From: Bordetella parapertussis
GTDB lineage: Bacteria > Pseudomonadota > Gammaproteobacteria > Burkholderiales > SG8-41
NCBI GenBank assembly: GCA_945861275.1
Contig: CAMATZ010000022.1
Location: 25,187 to 89,186, forward strand
Direction: 5' to 3'
Length of the DNA stretch: 64,000 nt
Shown: positions 1 through 9,671 of the stretch, one piece after another
How the letters are laid out: each line of letters starts with the position of its first letter
Position numbering within the stretch: position 1 is the stretch's first letter
Program-made: the position numbers and the translations under genes
The notes under the pieces: model-generated
Databases searched by the model: none
Seen by the model: the letters and a program-made list of their open reading frames with translations, nothing else
Told to the model about the DNA's origin: nothing

Positions 1-1
1 C

Positions 2-37
2 GCGGCGGTGCATCTGAAGGCATTGGCGGGGCTGTAA
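2..37 (+). CDS. Possible C-terminal tail of a gene entering from the left edge
   Basis: An open frame enters from the left edge and ends at a TAA at 35-37, giving the tail AAVHLKALAGL. Only eleven codons are visible, so no family can be assigned. It would converge on the minus-strand gene that ends at 68. It may equally be non-coding. Confidence 0.2.
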   Translation, partial: AAVHLKALAGL

Positions 38-67
38 CCGTAGCGCGGTATCGCTGCGCGATCCGGC

Positions 68-436
68 CTACACAATCACCGCCGCTATCACGTTGCGGCC
101 TTCCGCCATCAGGATATTAAAGGTGCGGCACGCAGCGGGCGTGGCCATGGATTCGACGCCGATTTTCGCGCGCGCGAATTCGCGCAGGGATGCCGGCCCC
201 GGAAAACGGTGCGTGGCGCCGCTACCCAGCAGCAGGATTTCCGGCTTCAGCGCGAGCAGAAAATCCACTGCGCCGGCGTCAATCAGGTCCACACTGGTGA
301 CTCCCCAGCCTTCATGTATGGTATCCGCTGTCACCACCAGTGAACATTCATAGCGCTGATTGTTAATCCCGACATAGCCGTCACCGTATCCGGTGAACCG
401 GTTTTGCCCGCTTTGCTGCGCCAGATGAAGTTTCAT
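68..436 (-). CDS. Mth938-like domain protein (DUF498 family)
   Basis: A 122-residue protein matching the small Mth938/NDUFAF3-like fold. It has an FTGYGDGYVGIN-type opening, a central segment LLLGSGATHRFP, and a C-terminal part with MATPAACRTFNILMAEGR, where family members carry a conserved T-x-x-A-x-x-T-x-N core. Full length for the family. The biochemical role is not established in bacteria; the mitochondrial relative NDUFAF3 is a complex I assembly factor. It is transcribed away from the aminotransferase-hom-thrC cluster, and the 84 bp between them hold a candidate promoter. This gene is often found near alaC/hom in betaproteobacteria. Family assignment is good; function is unknown. Confidence 0.8.
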   Translation of the reverse strand: MKLHLAQQSGQNRFTGYGDGYVGINNQRYECSLVVTADTIHEGWGVTSVDLIDAGAVDFLLALKPEILLLGSGATHRFPGPASLREFARAKIGVESMATPAACRTFNILMAEGRNVIAAVIV

Positions 437-447
437 AAGTTTTTGAT

Positions 448-476
448 TTGCTTGAAGTTCCTTGCTCGGATAAAAT
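448..476 (+). promoter_or_regulatory. Candidate sigma70 promoter for the alaC-hom-thrC cluster
   Basis: TTGCTT at 448-453 and TAAAAT at 471-476 are separated by 17 bp, with the aminotransferase start 44 bp downstream. This is a visual match only; no operator is evident. Confidence 0.35.
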
Positions 477-520
477 TATACGCTTTCGCACCGCACAAGT
501 TGTCAACCTGAAACAGGCTC

Positions 521-1705
521 ATGGAAGAGTTTCCCCGAATCAAACGGTTGCCGCCGTATGTGTTTAATGTTACCGGTGAACTAAAGCTCGCGGCGCGGCG
601 GCGCGGCGAAGATGTCATCGACTTCAGCATGGGCAATCCCGACGGGCCCACCCCACGGCACATAGTCGATAAGCTGGTCGAATCGGTCCAGCGCCAGGAC
701 ACCCACGGCTACTCGGTTTCAAAAGGCATCTATCGCCTGCGCAAGGCCATTTGCAACTGGTATCAAACGCGTTACCAGGTCGATCTCGATCCTGATACCG
801 AGGCTATCGTCACCATCGGCTCCAAGGAAGGCATCGCGCACCTGGCGCTGGCGACGCTGGAGCGCGGCGACATTGTGCTGGTGCCGAACCCGAGTTATCC
901 GATTCATATTTACGGGCCGGTGATTGCGGGTGCGGATATCCGTCACGTGCCGATGCAGGCCGACATTGATTTTTTCGATGCGCTGGAAAAAGCCATCCGT
1001 GACGGCTATCCCAAGCCCAAGATGCTGATCGTTAATTTCCCCAGCAATCCCACCACGCAATGCGTCGATCTGGCGTTTTTCGAGCGGCTGATTGCGATTG
1101 CGCGCGAACACAATATTTACGTGGTGCATGACCTCGCCTACGCGGACATCGTGTTTGACGGTTACCGCGCGCCGTCGATACTCGAAGTGCCGGGCGCGAA
1201 AGAAATAGCGGTGGAGTTTTTCACCATGTCGAAAAGCTACAACATGGCCGGCTGGCGCGTGGGTTACATGGTCGGCAACCGCGACCTGGTGAATGCGCTC
1301 GGCCGCATGAAGAGTTATCATGATTACGGCACCTTCACGCCGATACAGGTGGCCTCGATTATCGCCCTTGAAGGCCCGCAGGCATGCGTGGAAGAAGTGC
1401 GACAGACTTATCAAAATCGTCGCGACGTGCTGTGCGCAGGTCTGCACGCGGCAGGGTGGATGGTGGATATACCCAAGGCCACCATGTACGTGTGGGCGCC
1501 GATACCGGATGCCTACAAAAAAATGGGCTCGCTGGAGTTTTCCAAAAAGCTGCTGGCGGACGCAAAAATTGCAGTCGCGCCAGGCACCGGCTTCGGGCAT
1601 TACGGCGATGGTCACGTGCGCTTTGCCATGATTGAAAATGAGGCGCGCACGCGACAAGCGGTGCGCGGGATTAAAGAAATGTTCAGGAAAGACGGGTTGT
1701 TATGA
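521..1705 (+). CDS. alaC: PLP-dependent class I/II aminotransferase, AlaC-like
   Basis: A 394-residue fold-type I aminotransferase. The N terminus ([14 protein letters not shown]) and the GNPDGPTP motif are typical of the AlaC/alanine aminotransferase group. The PLP-binding lysine is K238 in [10 protein letters not shown], and the substrate-carboxylate arginine region is near VRFAMIENE. AlaC-type enzymes exchange amino groups between glutamate/2-oxoglutarate and pyruvate in the cytoplasm. Its stop overlaps the hom start by 4 bp (ATGA), so it is translationally coupled to threonine biosynthesis. That position is common in betaproteobacteria and might mean the enzyme also acts on aspartate-family intermediates. 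The family call is secure; the exact substrate is inferred. Confidence 0.88.
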   Translation: MEEFPRIKRLPPYVFNVTGELKLAARRRGEDVIDFSMGNPDGPTPRHIVDKLVESVQRQDTHGYSVSKGIYRLRKAICNWYQTRYQVDLDPDTEAIVTIGSKEGIAHLALATLERGDIVLVPNPSYPIHIYGPVIAGADIRHVPMQADIDFFDALEKAIRDGYPKPKMLIVNFPSNPTTQCVDLAFFERLIAIAREHNIYVVHDLAYADIVFDGYRAPSILEVPGAKEIAVEFFTMSKSYNMAGWRVGYMVGNRDLVNALGRMKSYHDYGTFTPIQVASIIALEGPQACVEEVRQTYQNRRDVLCAGLHAAGWMVDIPKATMYVWAPIPDAYKKMGSLEFSKKLLADAKIAVAPGTGFGHYGDGHVRFAMIENEARTRQAVRGIKEMFRKDGLL

Positions 1706-3015
1706 AACCGATTAATGTCGGACTGTTGGGCATCGGCACCGTCGGCGGCGGCACGTTTACGGTACTGGAGCGCAATCGCGAAGAAATCTCGCGCCGCGCG
1801 GGCAGGGCGATCGCCATTGCGGTGGTGGCGGATAAGGATTTGACTCGCGCAAATCACATCGTCGGCGGTCGCGCAAAAGTAATCGACGACGCGTTTGCCG
1901 TGGTCGATGATCCGAGTATCGATATCGTGGTGGAATTGATCGGTGGCACGGGTGTAGCTAAGCAATTGATTTTAAAGGCGATTTCAAACGGCAAGCATGT
2001 CGTCACGGCGAACAAGGCGTTGCTCGCGCAGCATGGCAATGAAATTTTCGCGGCGGCGCAAAAGCAGGGCGTGATGGTGGCGTTCGAGGCGGCGGTGGCT
2101 GGCGGCGTGCCCATTATCAAATCGTTGCGTGAAGGCCTGGCGGCCAATCGCATTGAGTGGATTGCCGGCATCATCAACGGCACCTCGAATTTTATTTTGT
2201 CGGAGATGCGCGAGAAGGGCGCGAGCTTCGATGACGTGCTGAAGCAGGCGCAAAAACTCGGTTATGCCGAAGCTGACCCGACGTTCGATATCGAGGGCGT
2301 GGACGCCGCACACAAACTCACCATCATGGCGGCGATTGGTTTTGGCATACCGATGCAGTTCTCCGCGGCGTACACCGAGGGCATCTCCAAACTCACGCGC
2401 GAAGATATTCAGTACGCCGAGGAACTCGGCTACCGCATCAAGTTGCTGGGCATTGCCAAGCGCAAGCCCAACGGCATCGAATTGCGCGTGCATCCCACCT
2501 TGATTCCGGAAAAACGCCTGATTGCCAATGTGGAAGGGGTGATGAACGCCATTCTGGTCAAAGGCGATGCCGTTGGCCAGACCATGTTCTATGGCGCAGG
2601 TGCCGGCGCAGAGCCTACGGCCTCCGCCGTCGTCGCCGATTTGATCGATGTCGCGCGCACCATGACCGCGGACCCGGAGCATCGCGTGCCGCATTTGGCG
2701 TTTCAGCCCGATCAGTTGTCGGACATCGCGATACTGCCGATAGGTGAAGTCGAAACCTCGTACTACCTGCGGCTGCGGGTGCAGGACAAGCCGGGCGTGC
2801 TGGCGGATATCACCCGTATCCTCGCCGACCTGGGCATTTCGATCGATGCGATGGTGCAAAAAGAGCCGCACGAAGGCGAAGCGCTGGTCACTATTATCAT
2901 GCTGACGCATCGCACGATAGAGAAAAACGTCAATGCAGCGATCGGCAGGATCGAAGCGCTGCCGGTGGTGGCGGATAAGGTTACGCGTATACGGCTGGAA
3001 GAGCTGGATAAGTAG
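1702..3015 (+). CDS. hom: Homoserine dehydrogenase
   Basis: A 437-residue monofunctional homoserine dehydrogenase that reduces aspartate semialdehyde to homoserine with NAD(P)H. The N-terminal Rossmann motif is [12 protein letters not shown]. The catalytic domain shows [23 protein letters not shown] and [19 protein letters not shown], which carry the conserved lysines and aspartate. A C-terminal ACT domain (about residues 350-430, beginning [19 protein letters not shown]) is the usual threonine feedback site. Length and architecture are normal. The ATG overlaps the preceding aminotransferase stop by 4 bp. thrC follows after a 120-bp gap that holds a palindromic repeat. Confidence 0.96.
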   Translation: MKPINVGLLGIGTVGGGTFTVLERNREEISRRAGRAIAIAVVADKDLTRANHIVGGRAKVIDDAFAVVDDPSIDIVVELIGGTGVAKQLILKAISNGKHVVTANKALLAQHGNEIFAAAQKQGVMVAFEAAVAGGVPIIKSLREGLAANRIEWIAGIINGTSNFILSEMREKGASFDDVLKQAQKLGYAEADPTFDIEGVDAAHKLTIMAAIGFGIPMQFSAAYTEGISKLTREDIQYAEELGYRIKLLGIAKRKPNGIELRVHPTLIPEKRLIANVEGVMNAILVKGDAVGQTMFYGAGAGAEPTASAVVADLIDVARTMTADPEHRVPHLAFQPDQLSDIAILPIGEVETSYYLRLRVQDKPGVLADITRILADLGISIDAMVQKEPHEGEALVTIIMLTHRTIEKNVNAAIGRIEALPVVADKVTRIRLEELDK

Positions 3016-3044
3016 TTGTTGTTCTCTATGGCCTCGACTAATTT

Positions 3045-3107
3045 CCCTCACCCCCGGCCCCTCTGCTCCGCGGCAAGTGTTCCCTTGTCCCGGTGGGAGA
3101 GGGCGGG
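3045..3107. repeat. REP-like imperfect palindrome between hom and thrC
   Basis: The stretch begins with CCCTCACCCCCGG and ends with CCGGTGGGAGAGGG, which are imperfect inverted copies around a GC-rich centre. Elements of this style are dispersed in intergenic spaces of many proteobacteria. Here it sits inside an otherwise tight operon, so it could form an mRNA hairpin that modulates thrC expression or mRNA stability. There is no T tract, so it does not look like an intrinsic terminator. Confidence 0.6.
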
Positions 3108-3135
3108 GTACTAGGCTCTGATGCGCTCTACTCGT

Positions 3136-4545
3136 ATGCATTACATCAGCACCCGCGGCGGTATGCCGCGCCGCACATTTCGTGAAATTTTGCTGCAAGG
3201 ACTGGCGACGGACGGCGGCTTGGCGCTGCCGGAATCTTATCCGCGGTATACGAGCGTGGATCTGGCGCGACTGCGCAAGCTGAACTACCGTGATCTGGCG
3301 TTCGATATCCTGTCGCGCTACATCGACGACATTCCGGCGGCTGATCTCAAGCGGCTGATCGACAACACCTACACCGCCAGCGTATTTGGCAGCGAAGACA
3401 TCACGCCGCTGAAGACACTCGAACCCGGTCTGCACCTGCTGCAACTGTCCAACGGACCGACGCTGGCGTTCAAGGACGTGGCGATGCAGTTGCTCGGCAA
3501 TCTGTTCGAGTATGTATTGGCGGAAAATCACGCTGAACTGAATATCCTTGGCGCCACCTCCGGCGATACCGGTTCGGCCGCCGAATACGCGTTGCGCGGC
3601 AAGCGCGGCGTGCGTGTATTCATGCTGTCGCCGCTGGGAAAAATGAGCCGCTTTCAGACGGCGCAAATGTACAGCCTCACCGATCCGAATATTTTCAACA
3701 TCGCCATCACCGGCGTGTTCGATGACTGTCAGGATATCGTGAAACAGGTGTCGAACGACGAGCCGTTCAAGAATCGCTATCACATCGGCACGGTGAATTC
3801 GATCAACTGGGCGCGCGTTGCGGCGCAGATTGTTTACTACTTCAAGGGCTATTTCGCAGCCACCACAAGCGACGCCGAGCAGGTTTCGTTTGCCGTGCCG
3901 TCGGGCAATTTTGGCAACATACTCGCCGGCCACATTGCGCGCATGATGGGGCTTCCGATACGCCGCTTGATCCTGGCGACGAATGAGAACAATGTGCTGG
4001 ACGAGTTTTTTCGCAGCGGACGTTATCGCCCGCGCGCCGCTGCCGAAGTGCATCAAACCTCCAGCCCGTCGATGGATATCTCCAGAGCGTCGAATTTCGA
4101 GCGCTTTATTTTTGATTTGACGGGTCGCGACAGCGCACTGCTGCGCAGCTTGTGGCAGGCCGTTGATAATGGCGGCGAATTCAGGCTGGCGGACACACCG
4201 CTGCACGAAAAAGTGCGCGAGTTCGGTTTTGTTTCCGGCGCCAGCACGCACGCGAATCGCATCGCGACCATACGCGACATCTACCAGCGCTTTGGCGCGA
4301 TGATCGACACGCATACGGCGGATGGCATCAAAGTCGGACTTGAACATCGTGAGTCAGGCGTGCCGCTGATCTGCCTTGAAACCGCGCAGCCGGTGAAATT
4401 CGCCGATGTCATACGCGATGCATTGGGGCGCGAGCCGCCTTGTCCTGCAAATTGCCTGGGCCTTGAGCACCTGCCACAACGCGTTGAGGTGATGGCGGCG
4501 GATACCGGTGCTGTACAGCGCTATATTCAGGCGCAATGCCGTTGA
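3136..4545 (+). CDS. thrC: Threonine synthase
   Basis: About 469 residues from the ATG at 3136 (MHYISTRGGMP), which matches the usual family start; an in-frame ATG at 3121 would add five residues. It converts O-phosphohomoserine to threonine with PLP. The PLP lysine is K113 in PTLAFKDVAMQ. The phosphate-binding segment ATSGDTGSAAEYAL follows. Later family landmarks are VNSINWARVAAQIVYYF and FAVPSGNFGNILAG. This is the long type I form found in proteobacteria. It completes the last two steps of threonine synthesis with hom. A histidine kinase gene begins within or just after its 3' end. Confidence 0.96.
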   Translation: MHYISTRGGMPRRTFREILLQGLATDGGLALPESYPRYTSVDLARLRKLNYRDLAFDILSRYIDDIPAADLKRLIDNTYTASVFGSEDITPLKTLEPGLHLLQLSNGPTLAFKDVAMQLLGNLFEYVLAENHAELNILGATSGDTGSAAEYALRGKRGVRVFMLSPLGKMSRFQTAQMYSLTDPNIFNIAITGVFDDCQDIVKQVSNDEPFKNRYHIGTVNSINWARVAAQIVYYFKGYFAATTSDAEQVSFAVPSGNFGNILAGHIARMMGLPIRRLILATNENNVLDEFFRSGRYRPRAAAEVHQTSSPSMDISRASNFERFIFDLTGRDSALLRSLWQAVDNGGEFRLADTPLHEKVREFGFVSGASTHANRIATIRDIYQRFGAMIDTHTADGIKVGLEHRESGVPLICLETAQPVKFADVIRDALGREPPCPANCLGLEHLPQRVEVMAADTGAVQRYIQAQCR

Positions 4546-4558
4546 TCGAGTAACGGGG

Positions 4559-6940
4559 ATGGTTTTTCAGTCGATGCACGCCATGCTTACACGGCAATTG
4601 CAGCAGGCGTTCAGCGCGGGTACGCCTGCAGAGGCAGCCGCGCTGCTGGCGAGTCTGCGCGAACTTGCCGCGCGCACAGACCTCGACGGCACACAGCTGC
4701 AAGCGCTGCACGGCCTGCCACAATTGCTCGACATGGTGGATGAAAGTTATCGCCAGTTCGAGCGCGCACAGGAGCTGCGGCTGCGCAGTTTGACCGCCAG
4801 TTCCGCCGAACTGATGCAAGCCAACACGCGGCTGCGCGACGATGCCGAACGCCAGCGCGCACTGATTGACTCCATACGCACGATGGCCAATCGCATGCTG
4901 GCGGCAGACGCACGCGATCCGATTGCGGCGGATGAACACTCCGCCGAGCACCTGACCCGGTTGATGAGCGAATTGTTTAACGAAAGCGCACTCGCTCATC
5001 ATCGTATGCGCGAAAGCGAATCGCGTTATCGCGCGTTGACCGGTATTTCATCCGATTGGTACTGGGAGCTGGACTCGCAGCACCGTTTTACGCTGATGTC
5101 GTCCGGCGTGAGCGCTGTTTCCGGGCAAAGTCCGGATGATTTCATCGGGCAAACCGCACGTGAGGCTTACCTGGGACGCGAAGAGGATGCGGCGTGGATC
5201 GAACACCAGCGCTGCCTCGATGCGCGTGAGCCGTTTCGCGATTTTGAGTTGCGTTACATGCCGCCCACGCGCGATACCGCCTACATCAGTATCAGCGGCG
5301 AACCCCGCACCGATGCCGACGGACGTTTCACCGGGTATCGTGGCGTTGCGCGTAATATCACGGCGCGAAAAAACGCCGAAATTCACTTACAGGAAGCGCT
5401 TACGCTTACCGACGCGCTGCTTGAATCCATGCCCATACCCGTGCTGGTGCGGGATAACAACCGCAAGATCACCTACATCAATGCGGCGTATGAAAAATTG
5501 TTTGAGGTTGATCGAAAAGATCTTTTGATGCGGGAATCACGCCATAGCCGGCAAACCGTGCTGCAGGAGATTGCGCGTATTGAACTGGACTTGCTGGCGA
5601 ATCCGGGCACCCGGCAATTTAACTACACCCTGCCCACGGCGAGCGGGCGCGATGTGCATTGCATCATTACCAAGTCGACATTGCCCATTCGTGGCGGCGG
5701 CATCGTGACCACCTACACCGATATTTCCGAGCTCAAGCGCACCGAGGAAAATCTGACGCAGGCGAAACAAGCGGCGGAACAGGCGATGCGCGTGCGTTCG
5801 CAGTTCCTCGCCAACATGAGTCACGAAATTCGCACCCCCATGAACGGCGTGCTGGGCATGGCCAATCTGCTGACCGCGACCGCGCTTAATACGGAACAAC
5901 AGGAGTACGTTCAGGCCATTCGCAATTCCGGCGACAGCCTGCTCAGGATCGTCAGCGATATTCTTGATTTCTCGAAAATCGAGGCCGGCAAGGTGGCTAT
6001 CGAGGAAATCGAATTCGATCTGCGTTCGCGCGTGGCGTCGATCCTGCAACTATTCGCCGCATCGGCGCGCGAGAAAAATCTTGCGCTGAGCAGCGTCTAT
6101 GCCGAAGACGTACCCCTGCGCGTGAGCGGCGATCCGGTGCGCATTACGCAGACGCTGTCCAATCTGGTTGGCAACGCGATCAAATTCACCGCCAGCGGCA
6201 GTGTCAGCGTCAGCATCCGTGTGGATGCCGGCACGGATGAGAGTTTGACGCTGCGATTCGACGTTCGTGACACCGGCATCGGCATTTCAAAAGACGCCAT
6301 CGAACGCATATTTGATCCGTTCGCGCAGGAAGACGCGAGCACCACAAGGCGTTTCGGCGGCACCGGGCTGGGCTTGACCATTTCGCGGCAACTGGTCGAA
6401 CTGATGGGCGGTGAGCTTTTTGTTGACAGCACGCCGGGCGCGGGGAGCTGCTTCAGTTTTACCGTTAACCTCAGACATGCCACCGGCGAGGCCCGCGCAG
6501 CGCCGCCGCTGCTGGCTATAGCGCCGCTGGCATCCGGCAAAAGCGTGACTCAAGGGCTTGATATTTTGCTGGCTGAGGATAACAACATCAATCAGATCGT
6601 TGCGAATGCCATGCTGCGAAAACTCGGCTGCAGCGTGACCGTGGCGAATGACGGGCAAGAGGCGGTGGCGTACGTTAAGCAACACCATTACGATTTTATC
6701 CTGATGGATTGCCACATGCCGAATCTCGATGGTTTCGCGGCAACGGCAGTCATACGCGAGCTCGAAAAACAAGGCCACCCCCGGCACATCATCATTGCAC
6801 AGACGGCCAATGCGATGGCGGGGGATCGCGAAACCTGTCTGGCCGCAGGTATGGACGATTATCTGACCAAGCCCCTCAGCGCGGGCGCGCTGGCACAAGT
6901 GCTGGAGCGGTGGGGGGGCTTGGTGAAACGTGAAGCGTGA
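4559..6940 (+). CDS. Hybrid sensor histidine kinase with two PAS domains and a receiver domain
   Basis: About 793 residues from the ATG at 4559; a GTG at 4508 overlapping thrC would add 17 residues. The order is an alpha-helical N-terminal region (to about residue 145) with no membrane segment, PAS 1 (about 150-275, ending in the PAC-like YRGVARNITARKNAE), PAS 2 (about 280-395), HisKA with phospho-acceptor H422 in FLANMSHEIRTPMNG, HATPase_c with DTGIGI and RRFGGTGLGLTISR, and a receiver domain with D717 in ILMDCHMPNLDGF. The REC domain also has the acidic pair in LLAEDNN and the lysine in YLTKPLS. It is a cytoplasmic hybrid kinase with no cognate regulator in view; signal and partner are unknown. 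It lies 13 bp after thrC, so some cotranscription is possible. Confidence 0.92.
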   Translation: MVFQSMHAMLTRQLQQAFSAGTPAEAAALLASLRELAARTDLDGTQLQALHGLPQLLDMVDESYRQFERAQELRLRSLTASSAELMQANTRLRDDAERQRALIDSIRTMANRMLAADARDPIAADEHSAEHLTRLMSELFNESALAHHRMRESESRYRALTGISSDWYWELDSQHRFTLMSSGVSAVSGQSPDDFIGQTAREAYLGREEDAAWIEHQRCLDAREPFRDFELRYMPPTRDTAYISISGEPRTDADGRFTGYRGVARNITARKNAEIHLQEALTLTDALLESMPIPVLVRDNNRKITYINAAYEKLFEVDRKDLLMRESRHSRQTVLQEIARIELDLLANPGTRQFNYTLPTASGRDVHCIITKSTLPIRGGGIVTTYTDISELKRTEENLTQAKQAAEQAMRVRSQFLANMSHEIRTPMNGVLGMANLLTATALNTEQQEYVQAIRNSGDSLLRIVSDILDFSKIEAGKVAIEEIEFDLRSRVASILQLFAASAREKNLALSSVYAEDVPLRVSGDPVRITQTLSNLVGNAIKFTASGSVSVSIRVDAGTDESLTLRFDVRDTGIGISKDAIERIFDPFAQEDASTTRRFGGTGLGLTISRQLVELMGGELFVDSTPGAGSCFSFTVNLRHATGEARAAPPLLAIAPLASGKSVTQGLDILLAEDNNINQIVANAMLRKLGCSVTVANDGQEAVAYVKQHHYDFILMDCHMPNLDGFAATAVIRELEKQGHPRHIIIAQTANAMAGDRETCLAAGMDDYLTKPLSAGALAQVLERWGGLVKREA

Positions 6941-7024
6941 GGTGTAGGCGCTTGGATTTGCTGCGGAAGTTGCGATCCGCTGACAGACAGTGTCAGAACT
7001 TACACCAAACGACGAGAAGCAAAG

Positions 7025-8332
7025 TCAGGAATGCACCGCCGCGATTCCCGCGACGGCGACTCTGGAAGCACCAGGCCGTCGCGTGCCAAGCAGGTGCCGC
7101 GCCTCCTCCAGCCGGCCCGCGTTGAGATAGGCCTTCAACAACGTGAACTCGATCAGGTCGTGCTGCGCGCGGCTGCCGCCAATGCGTTCGTCTTCCGCGG
7201 CGAGCGGGGCGAGCGCCTCGATTACCGCGGGAAAATCCCTGCGTTCGAACGCCACGAAGCCGCGCGACAGCGCCGGAAGGTAAGCGCCGGACGGGTAACG
7301 CCCCTCGCGCGCCAGGTCCTCCATCTGGCGGGTGCGGGCGTCGAGCGCGGCATCATCACTCATGACCGCCTGAGTCAGGATGACGTGCAGGTCCGCGAGC
7401 CCGGCGCCGGGACGCGGCAGCGCGCTGTTCCCGTACTCGTACATCGCGCGCCAGGCGGCGGCGTCGCGCGGATGGCCGGCCAGTTCGGAGCGCCATAAAA
7501 ACGCTGTCCCATCCGTCATTTTCTGTTGCGGCCCGCCGCTGTGTCGGTCGACCGCGATCGCGTCCTGATACAGCCGTAGCGCCTCCGGCCAATGCCCGGC
7601 CCCAAGTTCGAACAGCGCGAGATGCCAGCTCAAGTGGCCGTGAAAAGCCCCTTCGCGCGGATAGGTGGCGAGCCAGGAAGACAAAAAGCCGCGGCCCGTG
7701 TCCGGGTCGCCACTCTCGTAACAAACATGCGCGAACCCGTGCGCCGCATGCGCGTTGTTCGGGTTCAGCGCCACGGATCGCTCGATCTTCGGACGAGCGG
7801 CGGCGAGCTGACCATCCTCGGACAGCGCCGTTGCGTGATAGGCCAGGAACCAATAATCGTCCCCGTAATGCGGGGCGAGGCTGTCCATCAGTACCGCGAT
7901 CTGATGCTTTTGTCCGATGCGGCCGGAGCCGCCGATCAGGCCGTTCGGGTTCGCGCCACTGGCGACCATCAGCGCGTCGCGCGGCCATGCCGTCAGATGT
8001 GTGTGCAAGGCGGCGATCGCGGCGTCGGTGCGACCCGCGAACGCGAGGTCGAAGAACGCTATATGACCGGCCTCGCGCGCCGGTAATCCGACGGACAGTT
8101 CCTTGGCCGCCGTCAGCGCCGCCCGTGCCGCCACGGCTTGGCCTTCCCGCATCAGTACCTGGGCCTTACCGGCATGGGCGAGGGCGAAACCGGGGTCGGC
8201 GGCGAGGGCGCGGTCAAAGGCTTCGAGCGCGCCGGGGTAGAGTGTCAGCGCCAGATCGTAGCCCTGAGCGTAGGCGTCCCGCGCGGCAGTGGAGGCCGTG
8301 GACAAGGGAAGATCGTAGCGGTCTGCGAACAT
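7025..8332 (-). CDS. Tetratricopeptide repeat protein, TTC38-like
   Basis: A 435-residue protein made almost wholly of TPR-like helical pairs. Examples are GALEAFDRALAADPGFALAHAGKAQ near the N terminus and SVALNPNNAHAAHGFAHVCYESG in the middle. No signal peptide, membrane segment or enzyme motif is visible. The layout resembles the TTC38 family, whose bacterial members are uncharacterised and presumed to be protein-interaction scaffolds. It stands alone on the minus strand, convergent with the histidine kinase and divergent from the GST gene. The family call is reasonable; no function is proposed. Confidence 0.8.
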   Translation of the reverse strand: MFADRYDLPLSTASTAARDAYAQGYDLALTLYPGALEAFDRALAADPGFALAHAGKAQVLMREGQAVAARAALTAAKELSVGLPAREAGHIAFFDLAFAGRTDAAIAALHTHLTAWPRDALMVASGANPNGLIGGSGRIGQKHQIAVLMDSLAPHYGDDYWFLAYHATALSEDGQLAAARPKIERSVALNPNNAHAAHGFAHVCYESGDPDTGRGFLSSWLATYPREGAFHGHLSWHLALFELGAGHWPEALRLYQDAIAVDRHSGGPQQKMTDGTAFLWRSELAGHPRDAAAWRAMYEYGNSALPRPGAGLADLHVILTQAVMSDDAALDARTRQMEDLAREGRYPSGAYLPALSRGFVAFERRDFPAVIEALAPLAAEDERIGGSRAQHDLIEFTLLKAYLNAGRLEEARHLLGTRRPGASRVAVAGIAAVHS

Positions 8333-8541
8333 GAGGAATCTCCGTCGCCAATTTCTCCGAGGAAATTATACGCGCCGCTGGTGCTCAGGCAATGCCCCTG
8401 ATGCGTAGCGTTTGGTGATTATTGTGTTAGATTTCCAATGCGCGGCGCTCCCGTCAAAGAATGGACGGCTACAAACGCTTCAAGAGGCTATTCCAATATT
8501 TCCGCAGGCGCGACGGAATGCTATCAACGGGAAGGAACACT

Positions 8542-9168
8542 ATGCTTAAAATCTGGGGGCGCAACACCTCGTCGAACGTGCAGAAGGTCCTCTGGGCGCT
8601 CGGCGAAATGAAGTTGCCGTTCGAGCGCATCGACGCCGGCGGCGCTTTCGGCAAGACCAAGGACGAAGCCTATCTCGCGATAAACCCGAATTCGCTGGTA
8701 CCGACGCTCGAAGAGGAAGATGGTTTTACGTTATGGGAATCGAACTCGATCGTCCGTTATCTCGCTGCCAAGCACGCGAGCCGCACGCTCGAGCCCGCCG
8801 ACCTCAGGGTTCGAGCCGTGGCGCACAAGTGGATGGATTGGCAGCTGTCGGTGCTGGGGCCTGCGATCACACCGGTGTTCTGGGGGCTGATCCGCACGCC
8901 TCCCGAGAAACGCGACGCCGCGGCGATCGCGACCGGCAAGGAAAAGACTGTTGCCGCAGCCAGAATCATGGACGCTCAGCTTGGCAAGACTCAGTATCTC
9001 GCCGGCAACGATTTTTCCTACGGCGACATCCCCGTCGGCATCATGATCTACCGCTATATGCAGCTGATTCCGGAGCGGCCGGCGACGTCAAACCTGGACC
9101 GCTGGTATGCGTCCATCTCGACGCGTGCGGCGTTCAAGGAACAGGTGGCGGTGGTCCCGCTGACCTAG
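8542..9168 (+). CDS. Glutathione S-transferase family protein
   Basis: About 208 residues starting MLKIWGRNTSSNVQK. The ATG at 8542 has a good GGAAGGA ribosome site, whereas a start at 8461 would add 27 residues unlike any GST. The N-terminal thioredoxin-fold domain carries the conserved cis-proline and glutathione-contact motif NPNSLVPTLEEEDGFTLWESNSIVRYLA. A helical C-terminal domain follows, with the FSYGDIPVGIM segment that corresponds to the N-capping box. It conjugates or transfers glutathione in the cytoplasm, but the substrate cannot be read from sequence. It lies 94 bp upstream of the rid cluster in the same direction and may belong to that catabolic block. Confidence 0.9.
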   Translation: MLKIWGRNTSSNVQKVLWALGEMKLPFERIDAGGAFGKTKDEAYLAINPNSLVPTLEEEDGFTLWESNSIVRYLAAKHASRTLEPADLRVRAVAHKWMDWQLSVLGPAITPVFWGLIRTPPEKRDAAAIATGKEKTVAAARIMDAQLGKTQYLAGNDFSYGDIPVGIMIYRYMQLIPERPATSNLDRWYASISTRAAFKEQVAVVPLT

Positions 9169-9262
9169 CAACGCATCTCACGAATCAATTGTTAACAGGC
9201 CCTAGCCCCCGGCGGCCGAAATCGAGCGCCGGGCGCGTGGCACATACCTGAGTGGAGATTCG

Positions 9263-9652
9263 ATGCGCGAAGTCATCACAGCACCGCGGTCCGGGCTCGA
9301 TCTGCGCAAGCATTACGGACATTATCAGTCGCCGGCGATCCGCGCCGGCGGGCTTATTTTCTGCTCGGGCATGATCCCGGTAGACCCGCAAACCGGCGAG
9401 CGCCAGCACGGCACGCTGACCAGCGAGGCGCATGTCATTTTTGGGAACCTGAAGCTTCTGCTTGAGTCGGCGGGGTCGTCGCTCGAGCGGCTGGTGCAGG
9501 TGCATGCGCTGATCTATGACAGCATCGAGTACGATGTGCTTAACCGTGTTTACCGGCAGTACGTGTCGAACGGCCCGCCTGCGCGCACCGTGTGGACCGC
9601 GCAGATCGAAGCCGGATTCAAGGTGCAACTCGACGTGGTAGCCGCCGCATGA
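9263..9652 (+). CDS. RidA/YjgF/UK114 family protein, copy 1
   Basis: A 129-residue RidA-fold protein. Visible marks are the early block GGLIFCSGMIPVDPQTGERQ, the helix NLKLLLESAGSSLERLVQ, and the PPARTVWTAQI segment holding the arginine that binds the substrate carboxylate in canonical RidA. Family members hydrolyse reactive enamines/imines, and some are dedicated steps in catabolism such as 2-aminomuconate deaminase or RutC. It is the first of three adjacent paralogues. The arginine is kept, but the strand after it (EAGFKVQLDVVA) departs from the archetype, so I infer a catabolic subfamily member and not general RidA. Confidence 0.88.
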   Translation: MREVITAPRSGLDLRKHYGHYQSPAIRAGGLIFCSGMIPVDPQTGERQHGTLTSEAHVIFGNLKLLLESAGSSLERLVQVHALIYDSIEYDVLNRVYRQYVSNGPPARTVWTAQIEAGFKVQLDVVAAA

Positions 9653-9671
9653 AATGCTTGAAGGATAGGCC

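Noticed and set aside
1984..4347. 787-residue open frame on the minus strand across hom and thrC
   Set aside because: It is antisense to two clear biosynthetic genes, has no family features, and is rich in Arg/His as expected of a GC-rich shadow frame.
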